Source: JALZVT01 sp039029135
Lineage (GTDB): Bacteria > Pseudomonadota > Gammaproteobacteria > Pseudomonadales > Azotimanducaceae
NCBI GenBank assembly: GCA_039029135.1
Contig: JBCCGT010000011.1
Span: forward strand, 104,994 to 168,993
Direction of reading: 5' to 3'
DNA length: 64,000 nt
The position numbers and the translations under genes were made by a program. The notes beneath the pieces were generated by a model that was not told the origin of the DNA, ran no database searches, and saw nothing but the letters and a program-made list of their open reading frames with translations. Positions 22,988-31,173 of this stretch are shown here, piece by piece. Positions within the stretch are counted from its first letter, which is position 1. Every line of letters starts with the position of its first letter.

Positions 22988-24694
22988 CTAGCGAATGCGA
23001 AACACGTCGCGCGGCAGTTCGCGGCCGACCGTCGTGTTCTTGCGGATGATCTGCGACAGGGTCGTGCGCTCGATCAGCCGTTGGTCCGAGCGCTTCAGGT
23101 AGCGCTGGTACCAGAACCGATCGCCGTCACGCAGCCGGGTGTACTGTTCGACGAGCACCGCGCGGATGAGCTCACCCACCATCGCGCCCTCCACCTTGTC
23201 TTCCGCCAGACCGCCGATCCATACGTCGATGTCGTCCACGGTACCGTAGGCGCGCGCGAGTCGAGCCTGTATGTCGGCGTCGCTAGACACCTCGGCGAAG
23301 CTGGCTCGGCGACCGAGCCCCAGCGCTGAGCGCGTGTCGTTGTACGACGGCAGGCCGTGGTCGCGACCGCGCTGGATGTTTAGCGCCGCCAGATCGAAGC
23401 CCCCGGCGCCCGGGCGACCGAATAGAAAGTTGCGCAGATCGTCGACGACAAAGGGGTCGACCTGACGACAGCGCTGCATCGCCAAACCCCTCAGGATCGG
23501 TGCGATGCCGCCCTCGTCGACAATGCGCGAGGGGCGAAAGAACGCATCCCGCAGTGCCAGATCGCCTTGCTCGATCGGTTCGCCGTTCTTGTCGCGCCGC
23601 AAAATCGTAGGACTCAGCAGGCTGTGCCCGAAGCGATAAGCGGCCGTCGAGAACAGGTTGCTGATGCCGCCCGCTCGATCCCGCTTGTAGCCGCGATAAG
23701 GGCGCAGCGCGTCCTCGCCGATCAGCGCCGGCAGGAACTCGTTGTAGGTGATCGACTGCATCAGCGCCCCGACGTAGGCGCGGCCGTGCAGATAGAGTTC
23801 ATCCCCCGTGAGCGTTCGGCGCTTCTTCGCCAGACGCGCGACGTAGCGATTGTGCTCGCGCACGAACAGCGTATGGATTGCGATCAGGCCGAGCTGCTCG
23901 TTCGCGCGCACGTCGCCCGCGAGGAACAGGGCGTCGCTGTCGCCGCCGGCGTTCGGCAGACCGAAGACGTTGAAGGGCAGCAAGTCACCGGGACTGGTGG
24001 CGAGACGGCCGGTGCCGTCGTGCGATCGCAGCGCGTCCGCGCGTGCCATATCGGAGCCATAGACGTTCGATGCGTCGATCCAGGCCGTGATCTCGTTGAT
24101 CTGCTGCCGCGGCTCAGTCGCGCCGGTACGGACGTTGTACAGCGAGCGATTCAGGTTGATCGTGACCGCGCCGCTGCCGAGCGGATCGAACAGCCGATCC
24201 GTAGCCGGCACGGGAATCGGAAACGGTTCCGCCGGAGTGTGGGCATCTGTCAGGTCGATGTCGTGGTCGAGAAACTGGCCCCACTGCCAGATGTAGTCGC
24301 TACCCCAGCGAGCCAATCGGGGCGTTTCCGGGGCCGCAGACAGGGCGTTGCTGACCGCGCGCGCGCTGGGTCGATCGGCGCCCGCGGGTGCCTCCAGGCC
24401 GTCCGCGTAGTCGCTCGGAACCAGACGACGCAGTTCGGTATGTGCGGCACCCAGATCGCGCTGTCGGCGATGATTGTCGGTGCCATCCAGCGTGCGCCAC
24501 TTTTTCGACACGCGGCGTTCGTCGCGACTTGAGCGCACGAGGGGTTCAATACGCCGAATCGACGACGCGGCGTCCCGGGACGTCGCGTCAGCCTCGGCAA
24601 GAATGGGATTGTCCTGTGCCAGCGTCAGGTCGGCGACCAGCAGGCCGCACAGGGCGAGGGTAGTGATTTCGGCGCAGCGGCGGAAAAGTTGCAT
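22988..24694 (-). CDS. Animal-type haem peroxidase, exported
   Basis: 568 residues from ATG 24694, with a signal peptide (TTLALCGLLVADLTLA/QD). This is a bacterial member of the peroxidase-cyclooxygenase superfamily. The distal His sits in WGQFLDHDIDLTD, the distal Arg/Glu region in TLFVREHNRYVARL, and the proximal His in AAYRFGHSLLSP. The motif LNIQRGRDHGLPSYND is also characteristic. Such enzymes use hydrogen peroxide to oxidise halides or thiocyanate, or for crosslinking; some bacterial members are attached to calcium-binding repeats, which are absent here. The gene stands alone between the repeat cluster and tRNA-Gly. Confidence 0.92.
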   Translation of the reverse strand: MQLFRRCAEITTLALCGLLVADLTLAQDNPILAEADATSRDAASSIRRIEPLVRSSRDERRVSKKWRTLDGTDNHRRQRDLGAAHTELRRLVPSDYADGLEAPAGADRPSARAVSNALSAAPETPRLARWGSDYIWQWGQFLDHDIDLTDAHTPAEPFPIPVPATDRLFDPLGSGAVTINLNRSLYNVRTGATEPRQQINEITAWIDASNVYGSDMARADALRSHDGTGRLATSPGDLLPFNVFGLPNAGGDSDALFLAGDVRANEQLGLIAIHTLFVREHNRYVARLAKKRRTLTGDELYLHGRAYVGALMQSITYNEFLPALIGEDALRPYRGYKRDRAGGISNLFSTAAYRFGHSLLSPTILRRDKNGEPIEQGDLALRDAFFRPSRIVDEGGIAPILRGLAMQRCRQVDPFVVDDLRNFLFGRPGAGGFDLAALNIQRGRDHGLPSYNDTRSALGLGRRASFAEVSSDADIQARLARAYGTVDDIDVWIGGLAEDKVEGAMVGELIRAVLVEQYTRLRDGDRFWYQRYLKRSDQRLIERTTLSQIIRKNTTVGRELPRDVFRIR

Positions 24695-25081
24695 GTTGAT
24701 CAGCCCGCGTTGTGTGGATATGGGTCCGCTTAGACGGATGCTCATTCAACGCGAACAACCGTTCAGACTCAGTAAGGTCGCGGTGAGGGCTTGCGGGTGG
24801 GTTGTAATGCGATCGTTCGAACGTCGGCTGGTCGGTGTGTGAGCGCCCGGCGCAGACGGTGCATACTCGCTAAATAGTCACATAATTTGACAAAATAGTA
24901 TGGGAGCGGCCGCTAGGCTGCGTTACGCATTCGGCTGCGGGGGAGTACAACTCTGCGGCGCCGGGAGGTGGGCGGCGCGCGGTTGGCAGATGACAGCCTA
25001 TTGCCCGTGTTCGGGGTTTGCGGCGGGCGTTGGCTTTGTTAGAGTCTCGCACCCGACGCGCTTGGCGTCGGAGGCCTGTTT
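24695..25081. other. Gene-free interval upstream of the peroxidase gene and of tRNA-Gly
   Basis: 387 bp with no convincing coding frame. It holds an AT-rich patch (24865-24902) with TTGACA on the plus strand and its complement TTGTCA on the minus strand, a short palindrome CGTTCGAACG, and a 7-bp hairpin CCGACGC/GCGTCGG in the tRNA leader (25053-25071). Promoters for both flanking genes should lie here. Confidence 0.5.
25017..25044 (+). promoter_or_regulatory. Weak candidate promoter for tRNA-Gly
   Basis: TTTGCG (25017-25022), 16 bp, TTAGAG (25039-25044), followed by a GC-rich stretch as often seen at stringently controlled tRNA promoters. Matches are partial. Confidence 0.25.
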
Positions 25082-25157
25082 GCGGGAATAGCTCAGTTGG
25101 TAGAGCGCAACCTTGCCAAGGTTGAGGTCGCCGGTTCGAACCCGGTTTCCCGCTCCA
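25082..25157 (+). tRNA. tRNA-Gly(GCC)
   Basis: 76 nt including encoded CCA. Acceptor stem GCGGGAA/TTCCCGC, D arm GCTC-AGTTGGTA-GAGC, anticodon stem CAACC/GGTTG with loop TTGCCAA (anticodon GCC), T arm GCCGG-TTCGAAC-CCGGT. Discriminator base is T. All four arms pair fully. No integrase or attachment-site duplicate is seen next to it. Confidence 0.97.
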
Positions 25158-25299
25158 CTCCTTCCCTTCGATCTTGCCCTTAACGAGACACTCGCCCGGT
25201 CACCGCGACCATGCGCGTGTCGTGCGGTATTCGGCTGCGCTTCTGGCTGCCCCCTGGCGCTCACCCCTGAAAGCGTGTAACGCCCTGGCTAGCCGGCAA

Positions 25300-28278
25300 T
25301 CAAGCGCGCCGGCGCTTATCTTTCCCCAACAGATGCTCCAGCTCGTGAGCCGGCAGGGGCCGGCTGATCAGGTACCCCTGCACCTCGTCGCAGCCCATGG
25401 CCGCCAGGGCATCGTACTGATCCTGGGTCTCCACGCCCTCGCTCACGACGCGCAGCTTCAGCGCGTGTGCCATGTTGATCACCGACTCGACGACCGCGCT
25501 GGCGCGTCGGCTGTCTCGCATCGCCTCGATGAACGAGCGATCGATCTTGACGCTGTCCAGCGGCAGCTCGGCCAGCAGCGACAGCGATGAGAAGCCGGTG
25601 CCGAAGTCATCCATAGACACGCTGACGCCCGCGGCGCGCAGACTGTTGAGCACCACGCGGGTGCGCTGGGGGGATTCGATGATCGCGGATTCGGTCAGCT
25701 CGACCTCGAGCTGACTCGGGCTGACGTCGAAGCGATCCAGCATCCGCAGAATATCGGCCACGAGGTTGGAGCTGCGTAGCTGTAGCGGCGAGATGTTGAC
25801 CGATACCTTCAGGTGGCCCCAGCCCATCTCGTGCCAGCGCGCGATCTGCTCGACCGTGCGCTCCAGGACGATGTTGAACAGGCTGCTGATCATGCCGTTG
25901 GCTTCCGCGATCGGCACGAAGTCGCTCGGCGGGATGAAGCCGCGGGTCGGGTGGCGCCAGCGTATCAGCGCCTCCATCGCACCGATCGATTCGAGATCAA
26001 CGTCGTACTTGGGCTGGAAGTAGACGTCGAGCGCTCGCGCCTCGATCGCCTCGTACAGATCCGATTCGAGCTGGACGTAGGCCTTCGACTCCGCGTCGAG
26101 ATGCTCGGCCGAAAAGCTGTGGCTGACCTTTTCTGACAACAGCGCGGCGCGCCGGCGGGCGTCGTTGGCGCTGGCCATCAGTTCCATCGCGCTGTCACCG
26201 CATTTGGGAAAGGTCGCGATGCCGATGTTTGCGCCGAGGTGCGCCTTTTGACCCTCTATCTCGAATGGAGCGGCGAGGGCGCGTCGAATGCGCGAGATGA
26301 TCGGCAGGACCTGGCTTTCACGCGCGAGGTCGGTCAGCACCACGCCGTACTCGTTGGAGGTAATCCGGGACAGGCTGTGCTCGTCGCTGATCTCGACGAC
26401 CGTGTCGCTCTTGCGAAACAGGTCTTCCAGGCGGGACGTGAACGCGACCACCAGCGCGTCGCTCGACGTATGACCGAAAGTCGCGACGAGTCGGCTCAGA
26501 TCTCGGATACCGACGGACAGTACGGCGATGGTGTTCTCGAAGCGCTCAGCGCGCTCGAGTTCGAAGGTAACGCGCTGTTCGAACAGATCGCGCTGCGGCA
26601 TGCCCGTCAGCTCGTCGTACTCGCGCAGGCGATCGACCTCGCGACTCTGATCGTCGACCATGGCCTCGAGCGCAGCCACGCGTGCCTCCGCGGCCTCGGC
26701 CTCGTCGTTGCGCTCCTCTGTAGGCGCTGGATGTAGCGCGCGAACGTTGGGGTCGTATATCTCCACGCGGTTGCGTCCGCCTTGCTTCGCGGCATACAGC
26801 GCCTGGTCGGCGCGGTCGATCAGCGACTGCGGATCCTCGACGTCTTCCTCCAGCTCGGCGACGCCGAAACTCGCGCTGCATTTGTCCACGGGAACCGTGA
26901 CCTGCTCGCCGAGTTTCTCGACTTCTGAGCGCAGCCGCTCGCCAAGTTCGGCGGCCTCTTCGGCGTTGAGATCGGGCAGCACGACGACGTATTCCTCGCC
27001 GCCGTAGCGACCGATGATGTCGTAATCGCGCGTGTGGGAATTGAGCACGTCGGCGACCGCACAGATCACCTCGTCGCCCGCCTGGTGACCATAGCGGTCG
27101 TTGATCTTCTTGAAGAAGTCGATGTCTGTCATCAGGCAGCTCAGCGCACGGGACTCGCGGCGCGCGCGCGACAGCGACTCGGTGAAACGCTCCATCAGGG
27201 AACGTCGATTCGCGAGTCCCGTCAGCGGATCTTTGGTGGCCAGCGCAACCAGTTCCTCGTTCTTGCGCCGGATGGACTCCTCGGAGCGCCGCAGGCGGCG
27301 CAGGGTGCTCGCCAGCTCGCGGTTCTTGCGCTCGATGGCGCTCATGTCGTCTAACGTCACCAGCACGCCGCGATGGGTCTCGTCGTTTGCCACCACCGCG
27401 CAGCTCACCATGAAAGTGCGCGACTGGTCGTCCTCCAGATTCAGCCGCATGGGCTGATTCATCGGATTGACGTTGTTCTGCAGCGCCATCGTCCAGGGCG
27501 TGTCCAGATCGTTCGGGCGCTCCCAGTTCCAATCGTCCAGTCGCTGGCCGACGAAGGTGTCGGGCGGCGTGTCCAGAGATTCGCCCAGGGACGTGTTCGC
27601 CAGCAATATGCGCCCCTCGCGATCGAGTATGACCACGCCTTCTGACAGGACGTTGAAGGCGGAGTTAACGCGACCGGGAACCACCTGGCTCGGGTCTAGC
27701 TGCAGCAGCGCCTTGCGCAGGAACAGCATATATAGCGCAAAGCCCGCGCCCATGACGAACAGAAAGTAGAAGATGTCGCGCAGCACGAAGTTCTCGTCCG
27801 TGAACACGACCTTGACCGAGCCCCACGCTCGCGTGCCCTCGAAGATGGGCACACTGATGTGCGTTAGAGAAGAGTTGCTGCCGACCTCCAAAAGCTTTTC
27901 CCGCGCACCGTAGGCCGCGAGTTGAATGCCGTCGCTGCGCTCGAGGCTCGCGGCTTCGACGTTTTCGGTGCGCTTCACAAAGGTCGCGACCGCGTGGCGC
28001 AGAATCGCCGGTTCCGATTGACTGGCGAGCATAGACATCTGCACCGCCAGCGATTCAGCGATGGTCGATCGCGCCTTGCGGTTGAGTTCCTGCTCGGTAT
28101 TGCGCAAACCGATGAAGTCTGCGCTCATCAGGATGCTCGCTGTCAACAGGGTGAGTGACAGCGCGAGCTGCAGAGGCCGCGAACGGCTGATCGCTCGCCA
28201 GGCCTGAGTCCAGGGGCGGGGAGAAGTCCTGCGCACCGTCTGGGCGGGTGCTGTCGTTCCTTCGCTGGCGCTATCCAT
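25300..28278 (-). CDS. Membrane GGDEF-GGDEF(degenerate)-EAL cyclic-di-GMP protein
   Basis: 992 residues from ATG 28278. Order: membrane helix (LALSLTLLTASILMSADFIGL), a ~130-residue periplasmic part, second membrane helix (IFYFLFVMGAGFALYMLFL), a PAS-like segment, a GGDEF domain with active site GGEEY (residues 426-430) and an intact RDYD inhibitory site five residues before it, a second GGDEF-like domain whose loop is SNEYG and so probably inactive, then an EAL domain (EAL at 769-771, MDDFGTGFSSL, KIDRSFI). It could both make and degrade cyclic-di-GMP. It starts 25 bp after the acidic surface-type protein, as last gene of the putative export operon, suggesting a link between that system and biofilm signalling. 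Confidence 0.92.
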   Translation of the reverse strand: MDSASEGTTAPAQTVRRTSPRPWTQAWRAISRSRPLQLALSLTLLTASILMSADFIGLRNTEQELNRKARSTIAESLAVQMSMLASQSEPAILRHAVATFVKRTENVEAASLERSDGIQLAAYGAREKLLEVGSNSSLTHISVPIFEGTRAWGSVKVVFTDENFVLRDIFYFLFVMGAGFALYMLFLRKALLQLDPSQVVPGRVNSAFNVLSEGVVILDREGRILLANTSLGESLDTPPDTFVGQRLDDWNWERPNDLDTPWTMALQNNVNPMNQPMRLNLEDDQSRTFMVSCAVVANDETHRGVLVTLDDMSAIERKNRELASTLRRLRRSEESIRRKNEELVALATKDPLTGLANRRSLMERFTESLSRARRESRALSCLMTDIDFFKKINDRYGHQAGDEVICAVADVLNSHTRDYDIIGRYGGEEYVVVLPDLNAEEAAELGERLRSEVEKLGEQVTVPVDKCSASFGVAELEEDVEDPQSLIDRADQALYAAKQGGRNRVEIYDPNVRALHPAPTEERNDEAEAAEARVAALEAMVDDQSREVDRLREYDELTGMPQRDLFEQRVTFELERAERFENTIAVLSVGIRDLSRLVATFGHTSSDALVVAFTSRLEDLFRKSDTVVEISDEHSLSRITSNEYGVVLTDLARESQVLPIISRIRRALAAPFEIEGQKAHLGANIGIATFPKCGDSAMELMASANDARRRAALLSEKVSHSFSAEHLDAESKAYVQLESDLYEAIEARALDVYFQPKYDVDLESIGAMEALIRWRHPTRGFIPPSDFVPIAEANGMISSLFNIVLERTVEQIARWHEMGWGHLKVSVNISPLQLRSSNLVADILRMLDRFDVSPSQLEVELTESAIIESPQRTRVVLNSLRAAGVSVSMDDFGTGFSSLSLLAELPLDSVKIDRSFIEAMRDSRRASAVVESVINMAHALKLRVVSEGVETQDQYDALAAMGCDEVQGYLISRPLPAHELEHLLGKDKRRRA

Positions 28279-28303
28279 GACGGTGTTCCGATCCAGAGCG
28301 TGG

Positions 28304-30283
28304 CTAGAGGCCGAGTTCGTCGAGCAATTCCATGCCGCCACTGGTGGCCGCGGTTGCAGATGCCGCCACATCGATGCTGAATCGCTGCTCTGCGGTCTCG
28401 TCGCCGCAGGACAGCTCCAGAACGATCTCGTAGCTGCCGGATTCGCCGGCGATCGGTATACCGCTCAAAAACGCCGTGCCGTCGATGCCGCCAACGAAGC
28501 TAAGCCACGCTGGCAGGTCGCGCGCGGCGAGCTGGCGACCATTCGCTCCCGCCGTTGTGACCGCATAGGAGTAGGGCAGGTCCTCTGCGGTGCTCGTCAC
28601 GGGCGACGAGGTAAAGCGCAGAGCGTTATCCGATGCGACCCCAGAATCGAGCTGGGTCGCATCTTCGATGGTCTGGGCGAGCGCGGGATCGAGTGTCGAA
28701 TCGATCTCCTCGCGCTCGTCTGCCGGGGCGTCGATCTCGGCACTCCGGGTCTCGGCGCCCGCTGCTTCCGACGGACCGGCCTCTGCCGTGATAGCGTCAT
28801 CGACTTCAGGCTCGACCGGCGCTGCCGCCATGGCGTCGTCTGCGTGCGCCTCTGCCGCCGCTACCTTGTCGGTATCCGGCTGAGCCATGTTGTCGGCCGT
28901 CTGTGAGGTAACGAGAGACTCAGGTACCGTATCTGCCTCTGCCTCTGCCTCTGCCTCTGCCTCTGCCTCTGAATCTGTTTCTGTGTCTGCCGCTGTCTCT
29001 GTCTCTGAATCTGTTTCTGTGTCTGCCGCTGTCTCTGCATCTGCCTCTGAGGCGTCGCTCGATTGCTCGTCGTCGGTTGGTGTTTCGGCAGCCGGGTGTT
29101 CTGCCGACGCCTGAGCCTCTGGGTCCATCTCCGTATCGAGTTCGGTTTCGCTTGTGTCCGCTGCCGTCTCGATTAGGTCGCTGCCGGCCTGGGCGGTGCT
29201 TGCGACTTCGTGGCTTACGTCCGTCTGAGCGTCTTCGTCTACTGCAACAGCGGACGTCGCGTCGGCGGGGGGTGCGACATCCCTGTCGTCTTCAGCCGTC
29301 CCGCTGTTAAGAACATGGGCGATATCGTCTCGGTCGCAGACGGCGCCGGACTCAGCGGCGACCTCATCCGCGACCGCCGTTTCCGCCTCGTCTGCCGCTG
29401 TCTCCTGTTCTACGGTCTCCTCGTCCGTCAGCTCCGCGACGCTCGCCGTAGATTGGTTCGCTTGAGCTGTCGTCGACTCCGGAGTGCTCGCCTCTACGGT
29501 CTCCGCGACCGTCGGTTCTGGCTCAATGGCTGCCGGCTCTTCGGTTGCCGCCGCTGGCGTAGGCTTGGGTTCGAGCAGTTCGGGCGCGACAACATCGAGC
29601 TGCACCATCTCGAACAGGGCATCGGGATTGTCGTCGTGATAGACGCGGAAACTGAAAAACTCTGGCCCGTTCATCGCATCTTTTTCGGGCCGAAACTGCA
29701 TGCCGCGAATCTGCTCTAGGCTGTAGTTGCCTCTCTGCACGCTTGTGCTGCCATCCGCCAGAACCACCGTGCCGAAGCTGAGCGCGTCTGGCACGAAGGT
29801 CACCTCGAACTGCAGATCGCAGGGCGTCGCGTCGGTCTCTATGTGCGGCGCGTAGTCGATATCTTCCAAGCCGAGGCTGACCATGACGGCGCCGCGCGCG
29901 CAGCGCAGATCCTTGACCTCACCCGCGACGCGCGATGGTTCATGGCGTTCGCGCGCGCGCATGACCTTGAACGTCTGATCGGCGCACACGTTGTTGTCAT
30001 CCGTAGCGCGCACGGTCAGGTGACTGCTGCCGTGACCGCTCGGGTCGTATTCGAGAACCAGCGTGCCGTCCTGCTCGATGCTGATGTGGCTAAACAGCGA
30101 TGGGTTGCTGTTCGCCACTATGCGATAGGCCAGTTTTGAGGTCTGGTGAGCGAAGCAATGATTGAGCTGGATGCTGGTCGAGCGATCGGCCTGTTCGAGC
30201 TTCAGGTCCTCGATGCCGTACGCCATCGGTCCCTGCTTGGCCTGCGAGCTGTCGCTTTGTGCTTTGGACGCGTTCTTCTTCAT
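28304..30283 (-). CDS. Acidic cadherin/Ig-like repeat protein without signal peptide, possible cargo of the export operon
   Basis: 659 residues. The N-terminus (MKKNASKAQSDSSQ) is polar and is not a Sec signal. Residues ~30-105 form a cadherin-like unit (LVLEYDPSGHGSSHLTVRATDDN), ~115-225 a second one (VPDALSFGTVVLADGS; GNYSLEQIRGMQFRP). Residues ~230-545 are an Ala/Glu/Asp/Thr-rich low-complexity linker. Residues ~550-640 form an Ig/dystroglycan-type unit (AEDLPYSYAV; LPAWLSFVGG; AFLSGIPIAGESGSYEIVL). These units typify VCBS/RTX-type bacterial adhesins. The gene is 39 bp after the periplasmic adaptor. It is probably a secreted or surface protein, or a scaffold for one; no glycine-rich RTX nonapeptides were seen. 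Confidence 0.8.
   Translation of the reverse strand: MKKNASKAQSDSSQAKQGPMAYGIEDLKLEQADRSTSIQLNHCFAHQTSKLAYRIVANSNPSLFSHISIEQDGTLVLEYDPSGHGSSHLTVRATDDNNVCADQTFKVMRARERHEPSRVAGEVKDLRCARGAVMVSLGLEDIDYAPHIETDATPCDLQFEVTFVPDALSFGTVVLADGSTSVQRGNYSLEQIRGMQFRPEKDAMNGPEFFSFRVYHDDNPDALFEMVQLDVVAPELLEPKPTPAAATEEPAAIEPEPTVAETVEASTPESTTAQANQSTASVAELTDEETVEQETAADEAETAVADEVAAESGAVCDRDDIAHVLNSGTAEDDRDVAPPADATSAVAVDEDAQTDVSHEVASTAQAGSDLIETAADTSETELDTEMDPEAQASAEHPAAETPTDDEQSSDASEADAETAADTETDSETETAADTETDSEAEAEAEAEAEADTVPESLVTSQTADNMAQPDTDKVAAAEAHADDAMAAAPVEPEVDDAITAEAGPSEAAGAETRSAEIDAPADEREEIDSTLDPALAQTIEDATQLDSGVASDNALRFTSSPVTSTAEDLPYSYAVTTAGANGRQLAARDLPAWLSFVGGIDGTAFLSGIPIAGESGSYEIVLELSCGDETAEQRFSIDVAASATAATSGGMELLDELGL
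28932..29039. repeat. Hexanucleotide array and tandem 36-bp repeat inside the acidic protein gene
   Basis: Six perfect TCTGCC units (28932-28967) code for an alternating Glu-Ala run. Two nearly identical 36-bp units follow (28968-29003 and 29004-29039), coding a duplicated TAADTETDSETE-like stretch. Unit sizes are multiples of three, so slippage would change length, not frame. Confidence 0.9.
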
Positions 30284-30322
30284 AGATTGCTCTGCGATCT
30301 GACAGGTACGTGTTTCAGCCGC

Positions 30323-31162
30323 CTAGCGACTGGCAACGACGTCCTTGGACGTCACCTTGGAGTTAAATTCGAGATAGCACTTCTGACCGCCGGGGATCGT
30401 CAGCTCCGGATTCGGAAGCGTGAGTCGCACGCCGTAGGTGCCGCTGCGTGTGTCCAGGACGCGATCGACAACCTGGACTTCGGCGGTCAGCGGCGTGGTG
30501 CTGCCTAGCTCTGGGAACACCACCGCCTGATCGCCTGGCTTGAACTCACCAAACTTGCTCGCTGGCAGTACGACTTCAACCCGCAGCGGATCGATCTGGG
30601 CGATCGTCATGACGGGGTTGTCGTAGATGAACTCGCCCGGAAAGGCGGTGTGTTCCACGACGACGCCATCGACGGGGCTTCTGATGGTCCGTTGTTCCAG
30701 AAGCTCCTGGGCGCGCTGGCGTTCATGCTGGTAAAGCCGCTGATTTTCGCGCGCCTGTTTCAGCGCGGCCATGGCGATCTCGAGCTGTGCAGCAGCCTCG
30801 TCGCGCTGCTGGGTCGGAATCATCTGCCGGCTGTGCAGATCCTCAAGCCGGCTCATGTTGTGCTCGGCGAGCTCAAGATCGGCCTTGCGAGCGGCGATCT
30901 CTGCCCTCATCGCGGCTCGAGCCTTGGCCTGTTCGAGGTTGGCCTGCTCGACACGCGACTGCAGCGCCGCGACGGGTTGGTGCCGGTCGACGAACTCGCT
31001 GCGATCGACCAACAGCTCACCCAACACGCCCTGGACCGGGCTGCCGACCTGGGCGACGACCATGGGTTCCAGCAGGCATTCGAAGCGTTCGGCTGCAGCG
31101 GCGGGCTGAGTGAGCAGCAGCGCGGTGAGCGTCGCGGCCATCATTCTGTAGCTATGTGTCAT
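30323..31162 (-). CDS. Periplasmic adaptor (HlyD/membrane-fusion family) with Sec signal
   Basis: 279 residues from ATG 31162, with GGTGG upstream and only 11 bp after the SecA-like stop, so translation is likely coupled. Signal peptide MMAATLTALLLTQPAAA/AE. The fold is that of a membrane-fusion protein: half lipoyl motif (VGSPVQGVLGELLVDRSEFV), a long helical hairpin (residues ~75-150, rich in Glu/Gln/Ala), second half lipoyl (RTIRSPVDGVVVEHTAFPGEFI) and a beta-barrel (GDQAVVFPELGSTTPLTAEV). Such adaptors bridge inner-membrane pumps to outer-membrane channels. No pump or TolC gene is adjacent; the neighbours are the SecA-like ATPase and the acidic protein. Confidence 0.88.
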   Translation of the reverse strand: MTHSYRMMAATLTALLLTQPAAAAERFECLLEPMVVAQVGSPVQGVLGELLVDRSEFVDRHQPVAALQSRVEQANLEQAKARAAMRAEIAARKADLELAEHNMSRLEDLHSRQMIPTQQRDEAAAQLEIAMAALKQARENQRLYQHERQRAQELLEQRTIRSPVDGVVVEHTAFPGEFIYDNPVMTIAQIDPLRVEVVLPASKFGEFKPGDQAVVFPELGSTTPLTAEVQVVDRVLDTRSGTYGVRLTLPNPELTIPGGQKCYLEFNSKVTSKDVVASR

Positions 31163-31173
31163 CGGTACCACCG

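Noticed and set aside
22743..22991. 82-codon frame after the LexA box as an SOS gene
   Set aside because: TTG start without ribosome site, and most of its sequence is translated GTGTGTCC repeat.
25082..25157. Genomic-island attachment at tRNA-Gly
   Set aside because: No integrase and no duplicated tRNA 3' end seen in the window.
28932..29039. Phase-variable frameshift tract
   Set aside because: Repeat units are 6 and 36 bp, so slippage cannot change the frame; only length variation is possible.
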